The notes under the pieces were generated by a model that worked only from the letters and a program-made list of their open reading frames with translations, searched no databases and was not told where the DNA came from. Shown one piece after another: positions 14,501-28,300 of a stretch of DNA of 64,000 nt (the first letter of the stretch is position 1; each line of letters begins with the position of its first letter). The DNA lies in the NCBI GenBank assembly GCA_000499405.2, contig HG738137.1, positions 1,178,001 through 1,242,000 on the forward strand, read 5' to 3'. Origin of the DNA: Onchocerca volvulus. Lineage: Eukaryota; Nematoda; Chromadorea; Rhabditida; Onchocercidae. The position numbers and the translations under genes are program-made.

Positions 14501-17500
14501 TAATGGTGAAGGCTAAATACCATTTTCATTACTTAGAAAGCTTATCAATAAATCAGTCAAATAGAGCGAAATATTATTACAGCAGCAATTTATCATTTTA
14601 ATTATTTCTACCTGTGGATAGAATTAATCAAAGATTTATCTTACTAGAAAATCGATGATTAACGAATGATATTACCTTTGGGTCGCCTATCATTTGGCAT
14701 ATTTGGTTTGTCTTTTCCCCATCTCGGCATGTAATATTTTTGCCATTAATTTGAAGTGCCAACATAAATGAAAGCTTGGATTTTTGTAAAATGAAGAAAG
14801 AGAAAATGAAAAATAAAATAAAATCTCTCTCCAATTATATGTACCAGCATTTGAAACTTAAAATTTAATAATATGAAGTTTTTTATTAGCTTGAAATCCA
14901 TTTCAAATATACATAGGCTATTCGGTAATTTAATATCAATGAACAGTAAATTCAAATGGGTTACCTTTCAAAAAACGAAAAAAAGAAAATGGAAAAACTT
15001 TCATCGTTTTTGAACGAATTTTTAATTTCAATAACTGTGGTATTTCATTGCAGTCTTTCGTTAGCATTCATCCTTATAGCATGTTATAGAATGATAGTGA
15101 AAAAAAAAAAAGAAAAAAACTTTATAAAAATATAAAGTAAATTTGCACAAGTAATGAAATATGGCTTATTATATTTTTCTAATTAGTAATTTGCATTTAA
15201 ATTGCTGTCCCAAGTTATGTATTTATTCGAAATATGCGAAACAGTTCATTTAAAATTATTGTCCGAACGTTTAAACTTGACCATACATTTGGTTATATAT
15301 TGGTCTTTTTATGTTTCAAAAAAAAAAAAAAAAAAAGAGCAATCGAAACTTTTTATCTAAATATAGATTTGTGTTTTGAAAATTTTAAACTGATAATTTC
15401 AATTTTTTAATGTAACAATGAGAAGAGATTTGGAGTATTTGTAAAATTGAAAAAGAAATTACCGTGAAGAGAAATGATTATTTATGGAAGCAGGGAAGAA
15501 AGAAAAAGTTCGATCTTTTTTTTTTTATTTAATAAAATGAAAATGAGAAGGAAGAAATTGAAGGAAACTGAACTGTAATTTTGTCCTAAACTGGTTTCAA
15601 CACATTTTGTTTACATAATTGTGTTGAAAGTTGTTGAAGGCAAAATGGTGGTATAGCTATCCTGAAATTAGCAATCCTTTTCCTTCCTTCCTTTTAGCAG
15701 GATTAGAGCTCTCAAATTTCTTTCAGAGAAATGAAATTTCATTCTTTTCCTTCTTTCCTTTCCATTTTCAATTCTTAAAATGACCATTTTGAGAATGAAA
15801 TATTTGCATTTCCTGCAATATTCTTCCAGCCTTTGTGTATTATTATAATTAGGCATTCTTTTGATAAAGCATCAAAAAAATTTCGATTTTATCAGAATTT
15901 TTATCCAGACAAACTGCAAGTATTGTCAATTATGCATTATTTCGCGTAATTTTCGAAATAATACATAATTGATAATACTTGCAGTTTGTCTGGATAAATA
16001 TAAATATTTGCACACTTCAGTTATTGCATAAATATTTTTGCTTGAAGAAAAATCTCAAAATATGCTGTAATTAATTGAATATAGTTGTAATTTAATTTGT
16101 CCCAATTATTGTCACATAAGAGAATGTCTTTGCGGTGGTCAGTAGGGGATGAGTGTGATTAAAAATGAAAGGATAAAAGAGGAATTTGAACACAGATAAT
16201 GAGAAATGATGGAAGAAAAGAGGAAGGAAAAGTGTGGAATTACGAAATATTCAGTTCGCATTCAGCAAAAGTATGTCGCAAGTGTTACGAATTGTTTTCT
16301 GATTTTTGCTTTTTGTTCAAAAAATTTAAAAAGAAAAGGTCAATTTTGGTTTCATTTCTTTGCACATCTTTGCTTGCGTCTTATTTGCTTCATCCTTTTT
16401 TTCCTGCTCATTGTCTTCTATGATTTTTAATTAACGATGACATTTAATTATCATGTTATCCATCATTTTTGGTTGCTGACGAAGACTGGATATTAGTTCA
16501 GAATTTCAGTTTCTTTAATCCAATTATATCTGCTTTTTTGGTGCATCTTTTTTATTCGCAGATAACAACTGTTAACTGTGAAGCAATCGATAAAAGATGA
16601 TTCAAGCAATGCTTTAATTTTATTCATTTCTTTGCTAGTATATTTTCAGCTTCTCAGCAAAAGACGAATAGCATTTTATCGATTCTTTATATCTTTCATT
16701 TCTTTTTTTAATTCAGTTACTTAATTTAATTAATTTAATGATTTACCCACATATGTGTCTGTGCATACATGCATGTTTGTTTACCATATATAATAGGAAT
16801 ATGTATGTGTATGTGTATGTTTGTGTCGGTTTGTTGAACTGCTAAAGATGCCTAACTCTGCATTCCCTTCCCTTCCATGAAGATGGATATATCTATAGTC
16901 TGCACATGTACTTATAGAGTATGTATGTTCTCTCTATCACACACCACATATAACTATTGATATGTAAATGTATGTGTGTGCACCTACGGAAACAGACGAC
17001 TTGTGTGATGACAGATGGGTGTGTACAGACCGATTGCAATGGACTACAGTGAATGGAAGTTAAGCTTATCTCGAATTTATCATTTATCAGTGAGGTATAC
17101 GATTTGTGACAATAAAGGAGAAAAGATGAGCGAGAGAAAAGAGGATCAGAGATGAAAGATAGGAAAAGATTATCAAGAAGAGTGCAATCGCAAGAGAAAA
17201 ATTAGAACGAGAAAGGAAAAAAGCGAAAATAATTTATTTGTCTCGGCATAGACATACATATGTATGTATGTATATCTGTCATCTTATTCTTTTGGTATTT
17301 CTTATCTTTAAATTTCAAATGAATTAAATCTCATTTTTCCCTTTTTTTTTAAATGATTTAGTAGTCTTTTTACAATTTCCGATTGTCTTTCCAGTTTTCT
17401 CTTTCACTTGTTATTCTTTGGATGAGGTAGAGTTTTCGGGATGCGATAGTATTCGTTGGAATCATTTCTCTTTCGGATGTAAAAATTATATTTTGATTTG

Positions 17501-20500
17501 ACTGATTCTAACTGATATGATAACAGTGATAGCAGTTCCTCTCTTTCTTTCTTTTCATTTTCTCTGTTTAACTCTAACAGTAAATTTGTTTTTTCCTTTT
17601 TTCCAATGAAAATCTCGAATATCACAAAGTGTCTGTCTATTTTTTGAATTAATTTCAATTTCAGAATATTCTTTTCCTCATTTCTTATAAATGTTTGAAT
17701 GATTACAAAATTTGCTTTGCATATTGCTATGATAGAAATTGTGATCAAACTTAAGATGTCATAATGACTGATAGGGAATATAAGTGATATCGTTTAGCTA
17801 CCGTCTAGTTTAGCTTCTTCATGGGGATATTGTAATTCGAGATAAGAATGATAAGCGTTTGCTACTGTTATTTGATTTAGTGATAAGTTTTCCTTTATTT
17901 GACGACAATTCTGTCTCAAGGATGATGAGTGGAGAGGAAGATTAGAAGGGAACGGAAAAGATGAGTGAGAGGGGACGTGTGTCGGCCACATTAAATTCTT
18001 TCCCACCACTTGCACAGCATTAATGCGATTTGGTTGATACGAAGTTTGCGTCGTTGATGCATGCGTCTTTCTTGCGATTTCACTGCAGAATGCGTGCTCA
18101 TCCATCACCATCATCAACAGCTGCATGTCACATATTCGCATCTCATCTCAGTGTGATATCGAATAGGGAGATGCTTATCAATTTGTCCATTCTTGGAATT
18201 TTGATAAGTGGAAGAGAAATATTCACGTAAAGACTTTCGAATAGGATCAGAAAAACATTAGTAGTGATAAGTGATGATATGTTAATGGAATTAACATTAA
18301 CAATAAGTGTTATCACGATTATATTCACAAATGATGAATTATAAATCGTAGTAATATAATTTCATTTTTTGAAAATTAAACCAATATCTTGGAAAATCTT
18401 AACAAATGATTTTTCGGAGTAAATTTGCGGATTTTGATTTTGGTCGAAAATTGATCTTATTTAGCTATTTTTAGAATATTTACTTAAGAAAAATACATAA
18501 ATGGTGTAATTTTATCGTAATCACTTGTGAACCTGGATTTTTTTGGTGGGAATTAAATCGAAATCTTTCCGAATGATTATTTGAAGCAGTAAGGTGATTT
18601 TGTTTTCATCAGAAGGGTTCAACATTCCTCTTTCGGAACGTTTGAACGTTTGTTTATTTGTGTATCGAACGACATGCTATCATCAATCTTAGTGAAACTT
18701 TCATTGAAAAACAGATAATTGGAGCGTTCAGAAATTCTAATCTATATTTTGTTCTTGATTCTATTCCAGTTTAAATTTATAAGTATTTTAAATCTATCCC
18801 TCAGTATGGAAAAGGAAGAGAAGAGAAGGAGAATGAAATGCAGATGCATATTACTTTTAAATATTAATAAATGTGTGAAATTCATTCCATCTTTTCTTTT
18901 TCTTTTCCCATTTCTCGTTCTCATTTTCGACGAATGCTCTCTTCGATGACTTATTATACTTTGAGAATGATGTTTGATATGTTCCTTACTTTATAAGAGA
19001 GGCATTCTCCACTACTTATATGAAATTCTTTTTTCGGATTTTCTCGAGAGATGTTCGAGAAATTTATGAAATTTTCCTCACTTATCTAATAGTTTTCCAT
19101 TTCAAAGCTCATCTTTTATATATACATCTATGTGTGATAATTTCATTCCAGTTGATAGTTTCATGTTGGGACGGTTGTTGATGATTGCATTTTATGTGTA
19201 ATCCAATAAAATCCAATGAAATATCGCTAGCCATTGGCCCGATGATGATAATACACTTGGGAATGATAAGCCTTTCGTGATAAATTATATTAGTGTGTGT
19301 ATGGGTGAGTTGTGTCTGTATATGAGCTACTTTTCTTTGTAAATGATTAAATTAGGACAAAAAAATGGAAACGAAGAAAAATTTGATTAAAATGAAACAA
19401 TTCCAATTTTTGATCGAAATGAATGCATGGGTGATTTCAGTGTAACACTTGCAAATATTAATTATTATTATTTTTTTCTTTTTTTTTGCTTTTACTAATA
19501 TTGGCTTCAGTTTATTAATCAATCATGATATTAGAATTTTACTTTTTCTTTTTCATTCTGTATTTTAAGAGAAGAATGAGCATAAAGAGAAGATAAAAAT
19601 AGAAAAGGTAAATAATGGTTGGGTTTTTTTTCTTTTTCGGATTTTTTTCTTTCTTATTTCTGTTTTCTACAAATTACAATTTTTTTTTAAGAAAAAGAAG
19701 AAAAAGGGATGAATTAAGGAAGAAAAGACAAGAGAAGAAAAAAAGAATGATAATTCTGATATAAGATAATCGTAAGGAATGATAAATGAAATAAGAATGG
19801 AAGAAAGAAGGAAAAAAAGAGAGGGAAAAATTGGAAGCGAACAAAAATTTTTTTTCGAATTGATTTCTTTTTCCTTCCTATAATTATTTAAAAAGTAATG
19901 TTGCGATTCCGCACATATTAAAAGCAATTAATGATTTTTTTTCCTTTAATAGTTTTTTAGCGAAAATTTCCCTATCTCATTTTTTGCCACCAAAATTTGG
20001 AATTCAATTTCAATAATTTTTCTTCAATTTTCAGTCAATAATTCGGTATCAGTGATGCCGAATTCGATGCCATCATTTTTTGCTAATCCTTTCATGACAC
20101 CATTCATGCCACAACAAGCTGCTGTCACTGCAATGCCAGTGGGTAGTAATAGTGGAACAGTTGAATCGACTCAGTTAACCGGACCGGAAAGTGGTGATTA
20201 CCGGAGTAATCCACTACAAACCGGAAATTATGTTATGCAAAGTTTGCAATGTCAAGAAATGATGCAGCATTACATTCAAAGCTTAATAGCAGCCGCGTCA
20301 CATCTTCCTGGTAGTAATATATCATCAAATGGTGCTATTACTACTACTGATAATCAGGTCAGTCTTAATTTTTTATCTTATTTTCCCTTTCTTCGATTAT
20401 TAAATTTCCGTAAATTCTTTCGTGCAATCCGACTTTTCCAAATTAAAATTGGAATTCAAAATTTGAATTAAATTACAATTCTATCTGCTTTGATTAACAT

Positions 20501-23500
20501 ACTGTTAAGCACTTACCATTCATTCATCTTTTTTCTGAAGCCATAAAAATGCTATCTCATTTTTATTTTCATTTTTTTGTCCCATATCCATCATTTTGAA
20601 AAATATTCCCCTATTATTTTATGTATGAGAAACGAAAGACAAAAATAGCAATAAATATTCATAACATCGCGCGCATAACTATCGTTATATTTATGATAGT
20701 TAATTATATGATTTAATCTAAAATTTTTACATATCTTCCGTCCATCTTACGTATAACATAGATATAGTTTGCGTGTATTTTACGTAACTTACATATGACT
20801 GTAGTGTTGGACATTACCAATGATATTTGATAGCAGCAAGGATTTGTAGAGAATTAATTTAAATAAAAAAAAAAAAAGATTTTTATTTAGTTTAAAGCGT
20901 TAAGTAAGTTGGGATATTTGTTGAAAAGGAAAAATTAACTAATATCTTTATAATTTTAATGAGGGGAAAGAAACGCAAGCTTAAAGATACTTAATTAGCG
21001 TTGATTAAATTAGTGAGGGAGAACAAGTATACAATAGGAGCGAAGAATGCGGATGAGGAGAAATAAAATATTGATTAAAATGAATGATATCGCGCTACTT
21101 TTTATTATTAAAATAATCATTTATTAATAGATCACGTTAGAATTTGATAAATCAGTATCTAATTTACCGATTAGCAAGTGGATAGTTATATCCCTATTGT
21201 TTCTATCTAAACAAGAGTAAAAGTTTATTTGCTTATAACATTTTTGCAGAATCATATTAGTTCCATCTATTCATTATGATACATTCATAATTTGTTATTT
21301 ACGATGTAAATGATATAGGCAGTTTTTAGAAATCCTATTTTATTTCTTAATTTACTAACGACTTAGTTGAAACTGCAAATTTAATTTGATTGGTGTGCAT
21401 TATTTCAGGAATAATACTTCTGCTCTACATTCCTCCTCCATTCATAACTTTCATCACTTGCTTTCTGTCATCCATTTTCTGTATCCGGTTAGAAGTAACC
21501 TGATTGCTTGCTTAGCATTACCGAATAATCATTCACACGCTATTTTTTTCCATAAAACATGCATATTTAGATCATTTCATTTTAAACCCGTAAATTATTC
21601 CAACAATTTGGCATAGTATATTGTTTGAAATTCTGTCATATGCGTCATGTGTAGAGACCGATTTATGAATGGATTTCAAGTTGAAATATTAATTTCAAAT
21701 CGAAAATAGCTACCACTGTATTGCAGCAATCCTTGGATGATAGCAAGGAGCAGTCATCCGGTGATTCTGGTCATTTCCAGATAGATTTCCCGAATGCTTT
21801 GCCAGCTTTGCTTCAGAGTATGCAACAACAGCTATATCTAAACAATCCAGCAGTATCACAAAATGCTAATTCTGTTCCGGTAGATTTCTAGTATATTTAA
21901 ACATCTCATAGCATTATTGAATACAAATGATTGATTGATACTCTTTTTTTATAGTTTATAAGATGAACTCATTTCGTAAATAACTTGCATAATTTATATC
22001 GTGTACAACTTGCATAACTTGGTATTATCTATATTCTTATAAAATTGATCGGCTCATTTGAGCTGTTGTTTGATGAACTAGACAATATTATGAAAATCTT
22101 TAGCAATAAACTTAATTATATTAATTTTGTTTCATCAACGATAAGTTTTGGAATAATAGATGATATCCTAAATAGTAATTTCGGCAAATTTGGGATACCA
22201 AAACATATGTCATATTTTTCTCCTGGAAAAAATCGCATCGGAAATTTCATATTATTGAATGTAAAAAGGAATTTTATTAGTTTTTAATTAAAAAATTTTT
22301 TTTCTTCAAAAAGTATTTTGTGGCTAACGATCATAAAATAATATGAATTTAAAGTAAATGACAAAAATTTTCGATGTATTTAATTTTAGAAATTTTTATT
22401 TAAATTTTTTAAATATTATTTGTAATTTTTAATCAAAGAAACATCTTCAGTTATCAATCAAAAGTATCTATTCTTTGCTGGAACGAAAGAGAAAGAAATT
22501 AGAACAATTTTAAAAGTTATATTTCAAATGAAAGAGAAAAAAGAAAGTTCATGCTAATATATAATTTGTTTATTATTTGCATTATTTTTTCCCTCTTTCT
22601 CACTACCATTTTATCCCATTCAACAGCGCGTTTTTCCCGTCCTTCTACCCATTTGCCACCTGGCTTTCCGGGAATAAGGACGGAGAAAAATTGGCTTTCC
22701 CGAATGAAAAAATGAACGAAATAAAGGGAAATGAGACAAGTGAGGGTGTTATATATTATCGAACGGAGCTGAATGCTCATTGAATTAGCAAAAAAATAAA
22801 AATAGGCTTTCGTCATGAATGCTAGAAATATAAATTTTGATCGGATGAAAATTGAAAAAAAGGAATGCTTTGCGATTCTTCTTTCCATTAAGCTGAATTC
22901 TTTTCAAATGACCAGCTAGAGACAGTAAATATATTTTTTATCGTTTTAATAGTGATTTTTAAATAAGAATTGCTTAAAAAAGGTCATATTTTCGGAACAT
23001 GATTTTATAAATTCAGTTGCAAAACATATAAAATCAAGGAAGAAAATAAGTTATTAAATTATTTTGCATTAAAAATTTCCCAGTTCAATGAAAATTATTT
23101 GAATTTAAAAATCTATTAGAAAAAAAATTCTCAAAAAAAAGAAGAGAAAAGGGCAATTTCATTTAATTTATATGTGAAAAATTTTAAATTTTAATCTTAA
23201 AATTCCACTTCTTTGCTTTTTTATTAAATTATTATTGCTCTTTTTCTGCTTCAGAATTTAGAGACAAATTTAACGACATCAGATGTTATAAGAAAAGTAG
23301 ATGACGAGAAGGAAAAAGTAAATGAAAGTAAAAGTTTCACAGTGAATGATGATGCAAGCGAAGAAATTCGAAATGAACCACAACAAATGATTGGTAAGAA
23401 ATAAGAAGTTTTCAAAAAATTTCAATCAATTTTTTTATCTTCGAAAGATATTTGCAAATTTGAATATATTCCACTGAAATAATTATCTTACCTTCTATTT

Positions 23501-25270
23501 TATGGGGAAGAAAAAATGATATACATGATCGAAGTATAATGACTAAAGAATATTCTAAAAATTAAGTACGAAAAAATATATGACAACAGTTTAATAAATT
23601 ATGCGGTATTATCGATCGTTAGTCATTAATAAATTTAAGTGAATTAATTTCTTATTGATTAGTGTTGTTACTATTTTTTGAAAGATTATAAGAAAGATTT
23701 AAGAAAGATCAAATATAAGAAAGACTTTTTATAGAAATAGAATCCGATATATGTTATGGATCGATGGTAATACATGTATAATATGAAAACTTTATTTTAG
23801 CATAATGTCGGTTTATTTCTTAAAAATTTGAAAAATTAATTCGAATTTTATTGAATTTTTTTATAGACTGTAATGTTGCATTACCAGAACAACAAAATGG
23901 TATAATTAATGCCATCGAAATTAGTCAGGTTCGAATCATAATTTTAAAAAAAATATAGAAATGAAAAATATTTTATTCGTAATTCTTTTTTCTTCTTTTT
24001 TAAACTTATGTATTTTTTTTTCTTTTTTACAGCTTTTCATGTGAAATATTAATCGAAATTTCAGATTTAAATTTTTTTTGCATTATTTGTCTAGACATTT
24101 CGAATTTCATCACATCTTTTTTTTATTTCGAATTTTACGTATATTTTTAGGACAGTGAAAATAGTCATTCAGTCGATAATCCATCATCGAATAATGTTGG
24201 GAAATGTTCCAGTAGTACGAATGATGAAAATTTAATGAAAGAAGAAAATACGAAAGAAGAGAAAAATTCAGAAATTATGATTAAAGAATCATCATCAGTG
24301 AATTCTTCAAAGATCTCCGAAACAATACCATTCAAAACTTCATCTTCTTCATCATCATTTAAGAATATACCTGAAACATCTTTATCATCATCATCAAATG
24401 GTAATAGCGGTACAAACACCGTTCAGGAAGAATGTCGCACATCTGTTTTGATTAAAAAACAAATGAATGAAATTGATAAAGAAATTAATCGACGAATACA
24501 AAATCGGAATATCAAAAAAGTATGCTTTGAATTTTGATTTTGTATTGAAAGTTAATATTCGAAAAAAAAAGTAGTATTTTTTCTTTTTTTTCTGTTTTTT
24601 CACTTTAAAAAATTGAATGCTTTAATGAATTGAATAAATTGAAATCGTAGTAATAAAAATGTTTATATTTAAATATATCTTGTCCTCTGTCCTTAATCAA
24701 TTAAATTTAAGCATTTGGCTTGATAATAAAAAACTTTTTTATGGTTACAAAATTGATAGTAGAAGTTTATTTGTTTTTTCCTACTTCTCTTTGCCCTTCT
24801 TTTTGAACATATATTTGGTTTTTATCAACATTTCATTTTACAGTTTACATTTTATATGTTATTTTTATTGAAAATTTGCAATGAATTTTCATCCACTAAT
24901 AGGTTGAAGCGAGAAACGCCGAGGCAAGATTGGAATTATTGAGAATGTAGGATTCATATTCATTAAGTGCTTAATTAGGTATTAAAAATACAGAATTTTA
25001 ACATGTTTACTGAAATGCCTTATTAAATTGGTGTCAAAAAGTACCGAAAATGTTGAGTTTAACACAATTTGTTCAAGTATTCAACTAAAATATGCATTGG
25101 AAAATGTCAAATTTAATTCTTCCACATTTTCATTTCACGAATAAATAACTAAATTTAGCATGAAAATAGAATTTTGTTCAAGTGAGATGAGTATTTAAGG
25201 ATTTTTTATCTTTTGTAATAGGTATTTATTAGTTAAAGATATAAAAATAAAACGATGTAATGAATTTGAG

Positions 25271-25325
<55 letters not shown>

Positions 25326-28300
25326 TTTAGGAATGTTATTTTATTATTCAAATTGTACAAGAAAAAGAATAGACAAACTTTTTTTCAGATTGATGAAAAA
25401 GAGTTGGCTCAACTTTTGAGTTCTGCCAATAGTTGTAGTTATCAATCTGCTTGTACCCAACTACAGTATCCCTCACTATATGCCATTTCACCTAATACAA
25501 CGGACCAGGTTTTACGGAAAAATTTGTTGATTGTTGTAGTCTTCCATTGTTCATTGTATTTAGTATGTGTCTGTGTGCATGTATGTGGTGCGTGTGTATA
25601 TTTATTAGTGTGTTCGATATTTTATTATGTAGTGCAGTGAAATTAATAACTAAACTTCAACTGTTCATTTTTTAAGAAAATTCGTAGATTTTTTTCCTAG
25701 AAAACTTCGATATTTGCATATATTTCAAAAAATAAATAAATAAAATCCGAAATTAGCTGATTTCAGTTTTTATTTTTATCATTTTACATTTCGCATGACA
25801 AGCACATATATATATATCATCCTGAAAAAAAGAATGAAAAAAGTGTCTTCATAGTTTTTCCACGATTTGATGGCTTTATTATGATATTTAATGAGAGAAG
25901 TTAGATAACACTGAAATTAAAAATCATATGTATATTCGTTAGCCTTAAACAATTGAGTGATATTGAGTAAGAAAAATCAGAATGATAAGAAATATCTGAT
26001 TTACGATATAATTGATATGTTGTTTAATAAAAACCGATTTATAATATAATTGGATATGGATTATTCGGAAAATTGACACATAAGTTATGTGAAAATAACT
26101 TACAATTCTGTATAAATCATGTGAAAATATATTCGATAGATAGTAGGAAGGTGGTTTTTAAATGATGATTAGTATTAAATTAGCTGAGATACTATATGAT
26201 TCTTGTATTAAGAGATAAATTAGACCCATCCAATTTGCGATTCAAAATGAAATTTCATTATGTGCATTTTAAGCACATCAGCAAATATTTCTCGTTTTAG
26301 TTCTTTTCCAACTACGATAGAATTCCTTAAAAATGCAAAATTTAAAACATCTCCTTGTAATTTTAAATTCTATGAATTGGATATAATTTTAGTAGCTGGA
26401 TATTGTTGCATGTTTTTTTTTTCCTTTCTTTTTAATAAACCACATTTTGATTTTTTTGATAGTTTTTGCGAATTTTTTTCCAATTTTAATTTGCATCAAT
26501 TTTCGTATAATTCGGTGGTTAATTAATAATTCTTTTTATTTTTTCCTATTTGCAGTATTTTCAATATTTGTCCTTTTTGCAGGATTTTTTCTATCATTTT
26601 CAGTCAATCGAAATAATATTTTTTTGCTTTATTTTTTAATTTTTTTTTTTCAGAGTATTTTACCATTTGGTGCTGCTGAAATAAGAAAATCGGATACTTC
26701 TATACCGAAGCCAACTTTGGAACAACTTCGTAATTCATTTGCTCTTCCAGTGGTATCGTCAAATTCAAACTTCCCATCACTTTCAACACAGTCATCGTCA
26801 TCATCGTCATCATCATCATCATCATCATATCATTATGATCATTATCCGCAACAACAGTTTCCATCATTATATTTAGGTATACCAGGTGGACCATCAACTG
26901 ATACCACTTCCATGATACCATCACAAAATTGCTGTTCTGCATCATTACCAACTACCATGGAACAGTTTACAACTGCAGCTGCAGCGGCTGCAGCTGCATT
27001 TGGTACCATCTCACCGCAATCATATCCCCAATTTCAGTCCTATTTTCCACCACCACCACCATCACATGCGTATTATTTTCCCGGGACACATCAACATATT
27101 TCACCACAGGTAATTATTTTAAAACTTTTATTATTCTCTTTATTTTCATCCCTTTTCGAAAGATTTTTTAAAATTACTTTTTGAAATTTTTTTGTAAGTT
27201 TCAATTTGTTGGAGAAAAACTAATAAATCTTATGGCAGGTTAGTTTAAGTTGATACAGTGATATAAATTGAGAATAAATTTGAAATAGTGTAAGATTTAT
27301 AGCAGTTTTTCTTTCAATTTTCATTCAATATTTAATTTAATGATAATTAAATCGAGAAACAGAAATTTATTGTATATTATTCTTCAATGAGTGATAAAAG
27401 AGCTGGAATTAGCTTAGAACTACAATGAAATGTTTGTCCTACTTGTGATTTATTTTTGCGTGAAATTTTTTTTTTTTTTTTTTTTTTTTCAGTTATAGGA
27501 CTAAAATTCTGATATTGAAAATTTTATTGTTTTTGAATTATAAGATTTCCAACTTTCATTATTGAGATTTTCGATCTCTGTTCTGTTTTTGATATTCATG
27601 TTCAATTTGTAATCTGATTTCATCTAGATTACAATATTTAAAAATCCAAGTATCAGAGTTTTGATATATTCGGCAAATGGTGTTTTATTAAAATTTTGAT
27701 ATCAAGGTTTTATTCTTCCATTTCCAAGCCTTGTTACTAATATTTCATCATCTAAATTAAATTATCTTCCTTTATATTCCCATATTAAGTTTTGTTATCA
27801 TGTTTCATATTTTGTAAATGGAAATTACTCAAAATACATTCTTATTCTTATTGAGAACACAATATATTTTCTAGTATATTGAATGGTATAAATTTGTCAG
27901 AACCTCCGGATTTTCTCATCCGAAGTACTTCAAATAGCAAAGTAAAGGATTTACAAGTGAGGTTTGGAATTTCAATTAGAATTTATACCGGTAAATATAC
28001 AATTTTTTACTTTTTATTTATAAATTGAAAAAGCTAAAACGTTGATAAAATGAATAACAAAAAAGCAAAAAATAAAAATTAAAAATTATTTCTACTAGTT
28101 TAACTTCAATTTTTTGTCATTTTTCTTTTTCTTAAAAAAAAAATTCGAGTTATGTTTATTCGTTCATTTCAATGGCTATTTCTCTTGTGTCTTCTTATTT
28201 CGAAAATTGTGAGAATGATGCTATTCTTTCTTTTTCCAAAAAATGGTGATGCCGTTGGTCCTTTTTTCCGATACAATTTTCTTTCCTCTCACTGAATAGA

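Larger units (their letters stand above)
8672..20034 (+). other. Large first intron of lin-10 (11.4 kb)
   Basis: The donor is G|GTATGC at 8672 and the acceptor is TTTTCAG at 20034. Most of it is AT-rich with no coding signal. It holds two long inverted repeats (8881-9041 and 15900-15998, listed separately), a short GC-rich hairpin around 9498-9520 (ACGTCTT/AAGACGT), a GAT-rich microsatellite around 13880-13915, a GT/TATG-rich patch (16745-17035), and a higher-complexity patch (17790-18235). Poly-T, poly-A and purine-rich GAGAAA stretches are scattered throughout. Short open frames occur on both strands, but none resembles a known protein. Confidence 0.7.

Noticed and set aside
22045..22888. 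Several frames of 68-123 codons in a lin-10 intron
   Set aside because: No similarity to nematode or bacterial families that I recognise; phase is incompatible with the flanking lin-10 exons.
27903..27960. Possible lin-10 exon reading [18 protein letters not shown] between TTGTCAG and GTGAGG
   Set aside because: It needs an incoming phase different from that left by the upstream exon and gives a 56-nt insert that breaks the frame. There is no similarity support.
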